Below the pieces are notes generated by a model. That model searched no databases. It was not told the origin of the DNA and saw nothing but the letters and a program-made list of their open reading frames with translations. A DNA stretch of 64,000 nt from Actinomadura sp. K4S16 (GTDB taxonomy: Bacteria > Actinomycetota > Actinomycetes > Streptosporangiales > Streptosporangiaceae): assembly GCF_008327685.1 (NCBI RefSeq), contig NZ_BDDE01000012.1:434001-498000 (forward strand), read 5' to 3'. Each line of letters opens with the position of its first letter. Position 1 is the first letter of the stretch. The position numbers and the translations under genes are program-made. This document shows positions 9,012 to 17,626 of the stretch, piece by piece.

Positions 9012-9047
9012 CGAGGCGGGCGGCGATATGTGCCGCCGCCCGCCTCG
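9012..9047 (+). terminator. Terminator 2 of the DHA2 exporter
   Basis: A perfect 14-bp stem (9012-9025 with 9034-9047) with an 8-nt loop, in tandem with the previous hairpin. The pair insulates the exporter from the phenazine regulator. Confidence 0.65.
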
Positions 9048-9701
9048 TACGGAGCTCCTAAGCTCCCGCCGAAGATGTTCAACAAATTTCCCCTGGATGT
9101 CATTTTTCAGGGTCATTGGTCCGCAGTGCGGGCCAGAACGAGTCGCGCGGCCTGATCCATGGCGCCGTACAGAGCGGCGAGGCATTCGCCGCCGTGACGG
9201 CCGTCCCGCGGGCCGGTGAGTTGAGTTCCGGGTGGAAACGGGCGGTCGATGCGGCCCCGATCCCGGAAATCGGCGAAGTCGAATGCCGGTGCTTCGCGAC
9301 GTACGTATCAGCAGGTCATAGACCGGTTGCAGCCGTGTCGTCCGCAGGTGGTCGCGTGCATGCGCGGATGGCGTGCCCTCTCGCACGGGCAGTTGCCGCG
9401 GAACCGACGTGCCGCACGGCGGGCCGGACTTCTTCTGGGAGTTCGGCGAACCGCGTGATCGACGGACGCCGCGCCCGCACCTGTGCTCGCGATTCCGCCG
9501 GCCTGGCATGCGACCGGGCGCCTCGGCCCCGCGCCGCGGTGTGCCGCCGCACCGCGGCGCAGGAATTCAAGCCCGAATGCTCGCCTCGTGTCGGGGTGTC
9601 GATGAGCAACTTTTGCCGGGCACCCTCATGTTGCCTGTCATTCTACGGGATAATGGTCGAGGTGAATTAACTGAACGTGACTTTTTGTGACAATGGGTGA
9701 A
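9048..9701. other. Non-coding stretch upstream of the SARP regulator
   Basis: I see no supportable gene. Frames that stay open here have poor GC3 bias, no ribosome binding site and no recognisable motif. The last 100 nt are strikingly AT-rich for this genome, as expected for a promoter region. Confidence 0.5.
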
Positions 9702-9730
9702 TTGACTGAGTAATATTTCTGGCTTATCCT
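9702..9730 (+). promoter_or_regulatory. Sigma-70-type promoter of the SARP regulator
   Basis: TTGACT (9702-9707) and TATCCT (9725-9730) are separated by exactly 17 nt in an AT-rich island. The predicted start lies about 120 nt before the ATG at 9858, giving a long 5' leader. It is the best consensus promoter visible in the window. Confidence 0.65.
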
Positions 9731-9857
9731 GCCTGGTGGATTGGGTGATTCTGGCAGCTCCTGCAAAGCGGAGGGCGGCGTGCAGCGCGCCGGCCTCCGG
9801 CCGGTCCGCCGAATTCCGTACTCGTTGCCGACTACAGCGAGCTACCTGGGTGGGGTT

Positions 9858-12800
9858 ATGAGGTTCAAGCTGCTTGGTCCCCTCGAAATCCTGATTAAGG
9901 ACAACCCGGTGGCCATCGCAGCTTCGCGACAGCAGATAGTGCTCGCGCTCCTACTGCTTGAAGTCGGCCACGTCGTCTCTGTGGACCGCATAGTGGACGC
10001 GCTGTGGGGGAGCGAACCGCCGCGGACCGCGAAGAGCCAGGTACAGATCACGATTTCGGCGCTGCGCAGGCTCCTCGGCGAGTCGGTCATCGTGACCAGG
10101 CCCCCCGGCTACCTGATCAGGGCGTCCGCGGAGAACATCGACCTCGCACGCTTCGAGGAGATGACGGCCGGCGCGACGAGAGCGGCGGCCGAGCAGCGCT
10201 TCCCCGAAGCGGTGCGCGACTTCCGCGGAGCGCTCGCCCTGTGGCGAGGGCCCGCCCTGGAGGGCCTGCAGAGCGAGGCCATCCAGAGTGCGGCGACCAG
10301 GCTCAACGAGTGGCGGATATCGACCTACCAGGAGTGCCTCGACCTCGAACTGCAACTCGGCCGGCACCAGGAGATCATAGGCGAGCTCACGAAACTCGTC
10401 GCGGAGCATCCACTGAACGAACGTCTCAGGGGCCAGCTCATGCTCGCGCTGTACCGGGCGGGCCGGCAGGCGGACGCGCTCGAGACGTTCCGCGTCGGAC
10501 GGCACGCGCTGCAGGACGAGCTGGGCATCGACCCCTGCGCGGATCTGTGCCGTATGGAACAGGCGATACTCAGCCGCGACGCCCGGCTCGAGCTGCCGGC
10601 TCCGCGTCCCTCCGCCGGCCTCGTCGCACGTGGCACCGCCACGCCCGTCCCACGCGAGCTGCCGAGGACGATCCCCGACTTCGGCGGGCGCGCGGAGATC
10701 CTCGCCGAGTTGTCGCGGGTCCTCACCGGCCAGGACGCGAGCAGCGACCCGCCCGAGGTGCCGGTGGTCGTGCTCACCGGCCGGGGCGGCGTGGGCAAGA
10801 CGGCGCTCGCCGTGCGGGTCGCCCACCTGCTCAGCGCGCAGTTCCCGGACGGCCAGCTGTTCCTGCAGCTTCGCCCGGGGATGTCGGACAGCGGTGCCTC
10901 GCTCGCCGAGCAGCTGCTGCGGTCGCTGAGGCTGCCCTCGGACACGATGCCGCCCGACCTCGCGGGCCGTGCGGCGTTGTACAGGAGCGTGCTCGCCGGC
11001 CGCCGGGTGCTCGTCGTCATCGACGGCGCCCGCCACAGTGACGAGATCACCCCGTTCCTCCCCGGGACCCGCGGTTGTGCCGCGATCGTCACCTGCAGCC
11101 AGCACATCGGCAGGCTGGAGGGCGTGCACGAGATCCGTGTGGGACCTCTGGACGATGAGGCTGCGCAGGACATGCTGCTGACCTCGATCGGCGAGCGCCG
11201 GATGAACGCCGAGCCGGAGGCCGCGCGGGAACTGGTCCGGCTCTGCGAGGGAATACCGATGGCCCTGCGGATCGTGTCGGCGAAGCTCCGCGCCCGCCCG
11301 CACTGGCCGATCTCGCACATGGTCCGCCAGCTCCGGGACGAGGCTCGGCGGCTCGACGAACTCTCCTTCGACGGAGCCAGCGTCCGGGCCACCATCGCAA
11401 TGGCATACGACCTGCTCGACGAGTCGGCGCAGCGGCTGCTCAGGCGGCTGAGCCTGGTCGGCACCGAGGATTTCGCCTCATGGGTGGGCGCCCCGCTGCT
11501 CGACGCGGACATCGCCCGCGCCGAGCACCTGCTCCAGCAGCTCGTGGCGGCGCACCTGGTCGAGCACACGGTGACGGGAGACGGCGGCATCCGCTTCCGC
11601 CTCCACGACCTGGTGCGAATCTATGCGGCGGAGCGGTGTTCGGCCGAGGAGTCGACCACCGACCGGCTCGATGCCATACGGCGGCTGTTGAGATGCTGGC
11701 TGTTCATCGCGACCACGGCTCACCGCCGCATCCATGGGGGTGACTTCGCGGTACTTCACGGAACCGCCGAACACTGGCCGCTTCCCGAGTACAGCATGAT
11801 CTCGCAGGCCCCCCTCGAATGGTTCAGGACGGAACGGAGTTCACTGGTCACTGCGGTGCGCCTTGCCGCTCGGCTCGGTATGGACGAGCTGTGCTGGAAT
11901 CTGGCCTGTCTTGCCGTACAGGCGTTCGAGTCCTGCCTGCGCGGCGACGATTGGCGCGGTATGTACGCCGACGCGCTCGGTGCCGTCCGGGACGCCCGCA
12001 ACAGACGTGGCGAGGGCGCGCTGCTGTACTCACTCGGCAGGCTGGAGGCGGGCCTGCGGAAAGCCGTCGCGGAGAACCATTTCGCGCAGGCACTGAAGAT
12101 CTTCGATGAGGTGGGCGACGAGCGGGGACGCGCGCTGGCGTACGGCGGTCTCGCATTCACCGGCACTCTCGACGGCGACCATGACACGGCGATGGCGCGC
12201 CATCGGCAGGCGATCTCCGGGTTCCGCGGGACCGGGGACCCGATCGGCGAGGCCTACATTCTCAAGAGCATGGCGCAGATAAGCGCCGACCGGCGTGAAT
12301 ATGGCGCCGCGCAGTCCATGCTCGACGATGCGTTATCAATAGCCCATCGGCTCGGTTCCCCATGGCTCAGATGGCAGGTCGAGTTCGCACTGGCCGAACT
12401 GCAGATGCGTAATGGATGCGCGGAGGCGGCGGCGGAGGCTCTTTCCTCGGTGCTGCACTTCTCTAGAGAGCACTGCGATGTCGGTTGCCAAGCGCGGGTG
12501 CTGACCTCCCTGGGAGAGGCGAGGCGAATTATCGGAGATTTCGCGCGCGCTGAATCCGTTTTCGGTACCGCTCTCGACCTGGCCGGGCGCACCGGCAACC
12601 GGCTGATCCGAGGACGCGCACTGCTCGGGCTCGCCGAGCTCCATTTCGTCAGAGGCGAGGGGAAGGCGGCCCTGGCCCTTGTGGAGCAGGCCGTCGCGGT
12701 GTTCCGTGAGCACTGCGCCGAGGGCCTCTGGCAGTTCAGGGTGCTGGACCTCCTCGGCCGCATACACGAGCGGGTCGGCATGCCGGGCGTCGCGTCGCGC

Positions 12801-12947
12801 GCCTGGCAGGCGGCGGTGGAACTCGCGGGCGGCGGCGACTCCGTCCAGGGCGACCAGGGCGACCAGATCGCCGGGTTGCTGGCACAGGTGCGCGCGGCGA
12901 CAGTGGAGGCGAGCCGCCCGGATTGGTGCAGCGGCCTCGGGGCGTGA
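9858..12947 (+). CDS. AfsR/SARP-type transcriptional activator with NB-ARC and TPR domains
   Basis: The 1029-residue protein starts at MRFKLLGPLEI, the usual start of SARP proteins, with GGTGGGG just upstream. Residues 1-95 form the OmpR-like winged helix (SVDRIVDALWG, AKSQVQITISALRRLLG). Residues 95-245 form the bacterial transcriptional activation domain. An NB-ARC NTPase follows (about 290-570) with Walker A GRGGVGKTAL and a Walker-B-like RVLVVIDGA. The C-terminal half is helical and TPR-like. SARPs activate antibiotic clusters by binding direct repeats near -35. Its place at the head of the phenazine genes makes it the likely pathway activator. Its own promoter is recognisable. Confidence 0.92.
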   Translation: MRFKLLGPLEILIKDNPVAIAASRQQIVLALLLLEVGHVVSVDRIVDALWGSEPPRTAKSQVQITISALRRLLGESVIVTRPPGYLIRASAENIDLARFEEMTAGATRAAAEQRFPEAVRDFRGALALWRGPALEGLQSEAIQSAATRLNEWRISTYQECLDLELQLGRHQEIIGELTKLVAEHPLNERLRGQLMLALYRAGRQADALETFRVGRHALQDELGIDPCADLCRMEQAILSRDARLELPAPRPSAGLVARGTATPVPRELPRTIPDFGGRAEILAELSRVLTGQDASSDPPEVPVVVLTGRGGVGKTALAVRVAHLLSAQFPDGQLFLQLRPGMSDSGASLAEQLLRSLRLPSDTMPPDLAGRAALYRSVLAGRRVLVVIDGARHSDEITPFLPGTRGCAAIVTCSQHIGRLEGVHEIRVGPLDDEAAQDMLLTSIGERRMNAEPEAARELVRLCEGIPMALRIVSAKLRARPHWPISHMVRQLRDEARRLDELSFDGASVRATIAMAYDLLDESAQRLLRRLSLVGTEDFASWVGAPLLDADIARAEHLLQQLVAAHLVEHTVTGDGGIRFRLHDLVRIYAAERCSAEESTTDRLDAIRRLLRCWLFIATTAHRRIHGGDFAVLHGTAEHWPLPEYSMISQAPLEWFRTERSSLVTAVRLAARLGMDELCWNLACLAVQAFESCLRGDDWRGMYADALGAVRDARNRRGEGALLYSLGRLEAGLRKAVAENHFAQALKIFDEVGDERGRALAYGGLAFTGTLDGDHDTAMARHRQAISGFRGTGDPIGEAYILKSMAQISADRREYGAAQSMLDDALSIAHRLGSPWLRWQVEFALAELQMRNGCAEAAAEALSSVLHFSREHCDVGCQARVLTSLGEARRIIGDFARAESVFGTALDLAGRTGNRLIRGRALLGLAELHFVRGEGKAALALVEQAVAVFREHCAEGLWQFRVLDLLGRIHERVGMPGVASRAWQAAVELAGGGDSVQGDQGDQIAGLLAQVRAATVEASRPDWCSGLGA

Positions 12948-13123
12948 CCGCGTCCACCCCGCCTGCCCGCCTGCCCGCCTGGCTTCGTGCCGGGCCTCGC
13001 CAGGTGGTGAGCGCGACCGCACGACGTCCCCGGCCGGCACGGGGCGGCCGGTTCGAGAATGGACCCCGGTCCCACGCCCCCGGCCCCACGACCGCGGGTT
13101 TCGCCGCCCGCTTTAAAGGTAAA

Positions 13124-13171
13124 TGACCAGTTGAGTGATCCTGGTCAACCTCGTAGTGAAGGCTGTATGAT
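13124..13171 (+). promoter_or_regulatory. Promoter with overlapping operator upstream of the transthyretin-like gene
   Basis: The inverted repeat TGACCAG-N10-CTGGTCA (13124-13130 and 13141-13147) overlaps the -35 position of a possible promoter with -10 TATGAT (13166-13171). The 375-nt gap 12948-13322 is AT-rich in its second half and shows no other gene. An ATG at 13203 is in frame with the next gene, but the codons between it and 13323 lack the usual GC3 bias. Confidence 0.5.
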
Positions 13172-13322
13172 AAGGATACGATACTGGTATAAAGGCGGGT
13201 GCATGGTACGCTCCCCACCGGGTCGGCGGGCAAGTGCAGGAAGGGAAAATGCTGCGCGGACGAAGGTCGACCCGACTGCCAATCCCGCGCTTCAAGGTCT
13301 TTCGGCATGGAGTCGACTCGCT

Positions 13323-13661
13323 GTGAATATTACGGTAAATGTAATAGACGGGGTATCCGGCCGCCCTGCGGAGGGCGTCGAGGTGTCCGTCGTCGGTCGA
13401 CCGGCTGGAGAGCTGGCCCTCCTCCTGCACGGGCTCACCGACTCGCGAGGCGATTTCACGTATTCGTCCGAAGCGGCGAGACACTCGTGTGGCGGAGGCT
13501 TCACCTTGGAAGTGGACGTCGACGCGTACTACGCCAGTCAGGGAATCATGGCCGGCTATAAACAGGTCACGTTCGCGGTGCGGGTCGTCGGTTCGCAGAC
13601 CGACTACCGGGTCGGTATGTTCATCACGCCGTTCGCGCACACCGCCTGGAGCGTGCGGTGA
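13323..13661 (+). CDS. Transthyretin-like protein (5-hydroxyisourate hydrolase fold) lacking catalytic residues
   Basis: From the GTG at 13323 the 112-residue product aligns end to end with 5-hydroxyisourate hydrolases: the first strand NITVNVIDGVSGRPAEGVEV, then LTDSRGDFTY, and the end DYRVGMFITPFAHTAW. The enzyme's key residues are missing. The N-terminal His (SxHVLD) is Asn, the Arg after the TxxDGR turn is Asp, the His in HYHVPLL is Arg, and the C-terminal YRGS reads WSVR. Urate catabolism is therefore unlikely. No other purine gene is nearby, whereas the phenazine genes are. A binding, chaperone or altered catalytic role is possible. An ATG at 13203 would add 40 residues without similarity. 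Confidence 0.7.
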   Translation: MNITVNVIDGVSGRPAEGVEVSVVGRPAGELALLLHGLTDSRGDFTYSSEAARHSCGGGFTLEVDVDAYYASQGIMAGYKQVTFAVRVVGSQTDYRVGMFITPFAHTAWSVR

Positions 13662-13825
13662 GCTGAAAGCGCCCCTCGGCATTCGGCTGAGGACTCGGCC
13701 GGCGAGCCCGTGAAAGGCTGCCGATAGGCACATGATAGCGCCGCGATTCCCGCTTGTTCGATCGTTCTCAGGGCACCGCTTCAGACGGTCGGCCCATGTA
13801 GGAACGAGTGAGACGGGGACTGGCT

Positions 13826-14476
13826 ATGCAGCAGATCTGTGCGTTCCGAAGCTGCGGGGCGCCCCTGCCCAAAGGAGCGGCATCCCGCGGGATACGGCTG
13901 TGCACCTTGTGCCGGGACGTGCTCACCGCACGCCTGGCCAGCCTGCCGGGACTGTACCTGGCCTGCGAGCAGAGCCTTGAGGTGCCTCGCCAGCATCCGA
14001 TCAGGATGATGCGCGGCCGGCGACCGAGCGGGATCCGCCTGGACGAAGTGGCCGCGGCCGTGCGCAGTGACACGGTGCGCGTGCTCTCCTCATGGTGCGA
14101 GCTGGTCATCGAGGAGCGCGGCGTGACGGGGCTCGGCAGCCTCGATGTGAAGGCGCTCACCGCCTTCCTCCAGGCTCACCTGGACTGGCTGGTCGGCCAT
14201 GCCGTGGCGGCCGATTTCGCCGAGGAGATCGTTGCCCTCGCCGCGGACGCCGAGCGGGCGCTGAACCCGACGAGAGTTCGGACCATCGACCTCGGCCCCT
14301 GTGCAGAGCACGGATGCGGCGGGAGGGTGCGTGCCTCGATCGGCGCGGGGGGCCAGGGGGCGGTACCTCAGGTCCGCTGCGACTCCGGACACGACTGGCC
14401 GCCGCGGCGGTGGCTCGATCTCCGCCGGCTGAACGCTCCGGTCGCCGGCATGCCCGCCGAGAGGAGCACGTCATGA
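13826..14476 (+). CDS. Putative zinc-finger regulatory protein of the OvmZ type
   Basis: The 216-residue protein starts at MQQICAFRSCGAPLP. It has an N-terminal Cys-rich knuckle (C5, C10, then CTLC) and a C-terminal cluster (CAEHGCGGRV, then CDSGHDW), both plausible metal sites, around a helical middle. I recall similar proteins named OvmZ, found beside a small HTH protein in other actinomycete antibiotic clusters. The identity is from memory and not certain. It overlaps the next gene by 4 nt (ATGA), so the two are translationally coupled. A cluster-regulatory role is likely but unproven. Confidence 0.6.
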   Translation: MQQICAFRSCGAPLPKGAASRGIRLCTLCRDVLTARLASLPGLYLACEQSLEVPRQHPIRMMRGRRPSGIRLDEVAAAVRSDTVRVLSSWCELVIEERGVTGLGSLDVKALTAFLQAHLDWLVGHAVAADFAEEIVALAADAERALNPTRVRTIDLGPCAEHGCGGRVRASIGAGGQGAVPQVRCDSGHDWPPRRWLDLRRLNAPVAGMPAERSTS

Positions 14477-14664
14477 GGCAGGCGCCGAGCGGCCGCACCA
14501 CGGTCCCGACGGAACTCGCGGCGCTCGCCGCCGGTGTCGCCGCGGCGACCATCCGGAAGTGGGCCAGCCGCGGCCAGCTCACCCGCTACGGCAGTCCGAG
14601 GCGCGCGGAGTACGACCTCGACGAGCTCTACGAGCTGGTCGTCCGGAAGACGCCGAGCCGGTAG
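14473..14664 (+). CDS. Small helix-turn-helix protein (MerR/excisionase-like)
   Basis: The 63-residue protein consists of little more than a winged-helix DNA-binding unit. TVPTELAALAAGVAAATIRK forms the HTH, WASRGQLTRYG the wing, and EYDLDELYELV the last helix. This is the AlpA/excisionase/MerR_1 pattern. Its ATG overlaps the upstream stop (ATGA). The coupled pair with the zinc-finger protein suggests one regulatory complex. The following 538 nt (14665-15202) hold no further gene, only a GC-rich hairpin-prone part and the phz control region. Confidence 0.65.
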   Translation: MRQAPSGRTTVPTELAALAAGVAAATIRKWASRGQLTRYGSPRRAEYDLDELYELVVRKTPSR

Positions 14665-14980
14665 TCGCGGTACCCGCGGCGTGCCGCGATCATCATCTCC
14701 GATCAGTACCGCCGGCCCGGCGCCGCTCCCGCGGCGCCGGGCCGGCGGCATTCCAGCCGCCTGCGCGGCATCTCCCGACCGGGCCGGGACCGAGTTCTCG
14801 GCGCCGGTGGCGCCCGCCGACGGGGCAGGATTTCGCGCTCCGAATGGCACGGCCCGGTGATCGGAGCTTGGTCGACCGCTGTGAGCTGCGCCGATGCCGG
14901 AAACTGAGGACGGCGGGACGGAAGGCTCTTGACGCCGGAAGTCCGAACTGTCACGCTTGTTCTGGCGGCAGAGGTATGCC

Positions 14981-15007
14981 CAAATGCTTGCGAGAAGTGA
15001 GCATTTG
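14981..15007 (+). promoter_or_regulatory. Palindromic operator candidate upstream of phzB
   Basis: CAAATGCT (14981-14988) is matched by its exact reverse complement AGCATTTG (15000-15007) with 11 nt between. The arms are AT-rich in a GC-rich neighbourhood and sit about 195 nt before the phzB start, at the head of the six-gene core operon. A dimeric regulator site is the natural reading. No protein can be assigned from the sequence. Confidence 0.5.
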
Positions 15008-15202
15008 ATGGGATGAAACCCCCGCCTTCTTGATCACTGAGCGGCCCTCTCGTCCCGCAAGCGCGCCGGGAACCGCACCCGGCCGCGGTGAGCATTCTCT
15101 CCACACGAGAGCCCGGCACTTCCGGCTTTCCCGCACGAACCCACCGCGGGACTCACTCGCACCCTCCATCCCTGCGCGACGACGATCGTCGGAGGATCCA
15201 CC

Positions 15203-15691
15203 ATGCCTGACAACGCCCGATTCCCCGGCTCCGAGAACGAAGCCGACCTTCGGAGGAAGAATCGCGCCACAGTCGAGAAGTACATGAACACCACGGGCCA
15301 GGACCGTCTCCGGCGGCACCTGCTCTTCACCGAGGACGGCGTCGGCGGCCTGTGGACCAACGACACCGGCCGGCCCATCGCGATCCACGGACGCGACCGG
15401 CTCGCCGAGCACGCCATCTGGTCGCTGAAGTGCTTCCCCGACTGGGTCTGGACCAACATCGAGATCTTCGAGACGCAGGATCCGAACTTCATCTGGGTCG
15501 AGTGCGACGGGGAGGGGGCCATTCGGTTCCCGGGCTACCCCGAGGGCCACTACAAGAACCACTTCCTGCACTCGTTCCGCCTCGAGGACGGAATGATCAG
15601 GCAGCAGCGCGAGTTCATGAACCCCTTCGAGCAGTTGCGCGCGCTCGGAATCCCGGTGCCGGAGGTCAAGCGGGAAGGAATCCCGACCTAG
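15203..15691 (+). CDS. phzB: Phenazine biosynthesis protein PhzB (SnoaL/NTF2-like)
   Basis: The 162-residue protein has clear PhzA/B features: RRKNRATVEKYMNT at the start, HLLFTEDGVGGLWTNDTG, and FPDWVWTNIEIFETQDPNFIWVECDG in the middle, ending with FMNPFEQLRALGI. PhzA/B catalyse the imine-forming condensation of two aminocyclohexenone molecules made by PhzF, building the tricyclic skeleton. Only one copy is present, as usual outside fluorescent pseudomonads. GGAGG precedes the ATG by about 8 nt. It opens the phzBCDEFG operon. Confidence 0.95.
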   Translation: MPDNARFPGSENEADLRRKNRATVEKYMNTTGQDRLRRHLLFTEDGVGGLWTNDTGRPIAIHGRDRLAEHAIWSLKCFPDWVWTNIEIFETQDPNFIWVECDGEGAIRFPGYPEGHYKNHFLHSFRLEDGMIRQQREFMNPFEQLRALGIPVPEVKREGIPT

Positions 15692-15777
15692 GAGCCGGAT
15701 GTGATCCGGGAGAGTCCGCCGACGCGGACAGCCGTCATGAAGCCGGGGAACGCCGCACCCTCGACGGGTGGAGACCG

Positions 15778-16977
15778 ATGAACAAGGCCAGGTCAGCACA
15801 CGATCTCCGCAATCTGCAACTGACTCTGTACTCGAAGGCCGCCCCGCAGCAGCCCGACTGGAGCGATCCAGCTCAGGTCCGGCGCATGCGTGAGCTGCTG
15901 GCATCCCGCCCTGCGCTCGTCAGGGCCCGAGACGTGATGCGTCTGCGTTCGCTTCTCGCCGAGGTCGCCGAGGGGCGGTCCCTGGTCCTCCAGGCCGGGG
16001 ACTGCGCCGAAGACCCCGACGAGTGCACCCCGGAGCACCTCAGGAAGAAATCGGCCGCGCTGCACACGCTGGCCGGCGCACTGACCGTCATCACCGACAA
16101 ACCGGTGCACCGCGCCGGACGCATCGGCGGCCAGTTCGCCAAGCCCCGCAGCAGCCCCACCGAACAGGCGGGCGAGTTGCTGCTCCCGGTCTTCCGCGGC
16201 CATCTCGTCAACGATCCGGCGCCCACGCCGGAGAGCCGGCGGCCCGACCCGCTGCGCCTTCTCACCGGGTTCATGGCGGCGAGCGAGATGATGGAGTACC
16301 TGGGCTGGCGCGGTGCGCGGAGCCTCCCGCACAGCGACCCGCCCATCTGGACCAGTCACGAGGCGCTGCTTCTCGACTACGAGGTCCCGCTGGTCCGCCG
16401 GGCCGAGTCGGGAGCGCTCGTGCTGGGCTCCACGCACTGGCCGTGGATCGGCGAGCGCACCCGGCAGCCGGACGGCCCTCATGTCGACCTGCTCAGCCAG
16501 GTCGCCAATCCGGTGGCGTGCAAGGTGGGCCCGGCGACGACGAGGGACGAACTGCGGGCCCTGTGCCGGCGGCTCGATCCGGAACGCGAACCGGGCCGGC
16601 TCACCCTGATCGCGCGGATGGGAGCCGAGCAGGCGGCATACCGGCTGATGCCCCTCGTCGAAGCGGTGCTCGGCGAGGGGCATCCGGTCATCTGGATCTG
16701 CGATCCGATGCACGCCAACACCGTCCGCACCCCGGAGGGCCGGAAGACGCGCCTGGTGAAGACGCTCATGCGGGAGGTCCAGGACTTCGTGCCCGCGGTG
16801 CAGGCGGCCGGCGGGGTCGCGGGCGGCCTGCACCTGGAGACCACCCCCGACGACGTCACGGAGTGCGTCGTCGACGAGGCCGACTTCGGCGGGGTCGGGG
16901 ACCGGTACCGGACCTTCTGCGACCCGCGGCTGACCCTCTGGCAGGCCGTCGCCGTGATCTCGGCCTGGGGGAACTGA
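15778..16977 (+). CDS. phzC: PhzC, class II DAHP synthase
   Basis: The 399-residue protein makes 3-deoxy-D-arabino-heptulosonate 7-phosphate, feeding shikimate flux into phenazine. Class II DAHP synthase motifs are LVLQAGDCAED, GRIGGQFAKPRS, THEALLLDYE and WICDPMHANT. The length fits pathway PhzC enzymes, which lack the N-terminal regulatory extensions of the primary-metabolism enzyme, so it is probably not feedback-inhibited. The ATG at 15778 lies within an upstream-open frame, but homology starts there. Confidence 0.95.
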   Translation: MNKARSAHDLRNLQLTLYSKAAPQQPDWSDPAQVRRMRELLASRPALVRARDVMRLRSLLAEVAEGRSLVLQAGDCAEDPDECTPEHLRKKSAALHTLAGALTVITDKPVHRAGRIGGQFAKPRSSPTEQAGELLLPVFRGHLVNDPAPTPESRRPDPLRLLTGFMAASEMMEYLGWRGARSLPHSDPPIWTSHEALLLDYEVPLVRRAESGALVLGSTHWPWIGERTRQPDGPHVDLLSQVANPVACKVGPATTRDELRALCRRLDPEREPGRLTLIARMGAEQAAYRLMPLVEAVLGEGHPVIWICDPMHANTVRTPEGRKTRLVKTLMREVQDFVPAVQAAGGVAGGLHLETTPDDVTECVVDEADFGGVGDRYRTFCDPRLTLWQAVAVISAWGN

Positions 16978-17002
16978 ATGACCGATCGAGAGGAGGGCGC
17001 TC

Positions 17003-17626
17003 ATGCCCGGCATCCCCGCCATCGAGACCTACCCGATCCCCGGTGTGGGCGACCTGCCGAACAACATCGCCGACTGGACGCCGGACCCTTCTCGCGCCGT
17101 CCTGCTCATTCACGACATGCAGCGTTTCTTCATCAGGCCCCTGCCCGCCCCGACACGGGACGAGCTCGTCCGGAACATCGCCTCGGTGCGTGAGCGCGCC
17201 GTCGCCCTCGGCGTCCAGGTCGCCTACTCGGCTCAGCCCGGCGACATGAGCGAAGAGGAGCGCGGGCTGCTCAGGGACTTCTGGGGCCCGGGGATGAGCA
17301 GCACGCCCGACGACCGCCTGGTGGCCGACGAGCTGTCCCCCGAAGCCGGCGACTGGATGTTCTTCAAGCGGCGTTACAGCGCGTTCTTCGGCTGTGACCT
17401 CCTGGAGCGCATCCGGCGCAGCGGGCGCGACCAGCTGATCATCTGCGGGGTGTACGCCCACCTCGGGGTTCTGATCACCGCCGTCGAGGCCTACAGCAAT
17501 GACATCCAGACGTTCGTGGTCGGCGACGCCGTCGCTGATTTCAGCGCCGCCCACCACCGCATGGCCCTGGAGTACGCGGCCGAGTCCTGCGCGGCGGTGG
17601 TGAGCGCGAAGGAAGTGTTCTTGTGA
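17003..17626 (+). CDS. phzD: PhzD, isochorismatase
   Basis: The 207-residue protein hydrolyses 2-amino-2-deoxyisochorismate to trans-2,3-dihydro-3-hydroxyanthranilate (DHHA). The family motifs are present: [11 protein letters not shown] with the catalytic Asp, FFKRRYSAF with the catalytic Lys, and [13 protein letters not shown], where PhzD has Ala/His rather than the Cys of cysteine hydrolases. GAGGAGGG precedes the ATG. The end overlaps phzE by 4 nt (GTGA). Confidence 0.96.
   Translation: MPGIPAIETYPIPGVGDLPNNIADWTPDPSRAVLLIHDMQRFFIRPLPAPTRDELVRNIASVRERAVALGVQVAYSAQPGDMSEEERGLLRDFWGPGMSSTPDDRLVADELSPEAGDWMFFKRRYSAFFGCDLLERIRRSGRDQLIICGVYAHLGVLITAVEAYSNDIQTFVVGDAVADFSAAHHRMALEYAAESCAAVVSAKEVFL

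Noticed and set aside
9116..9670. Open frame of 184 codons upstream of the SARP gene
   Set aside because: Poor GC3 bias, no ribosome binding site and no recognisable motif; the region looks like promoter and leader.
13323..13661. Active 5-hydroxyisourate hydrolase
   Set aside because: All the catalytic residues expected of the enzyme are substituted and no purine catabolism gene is adjacent.
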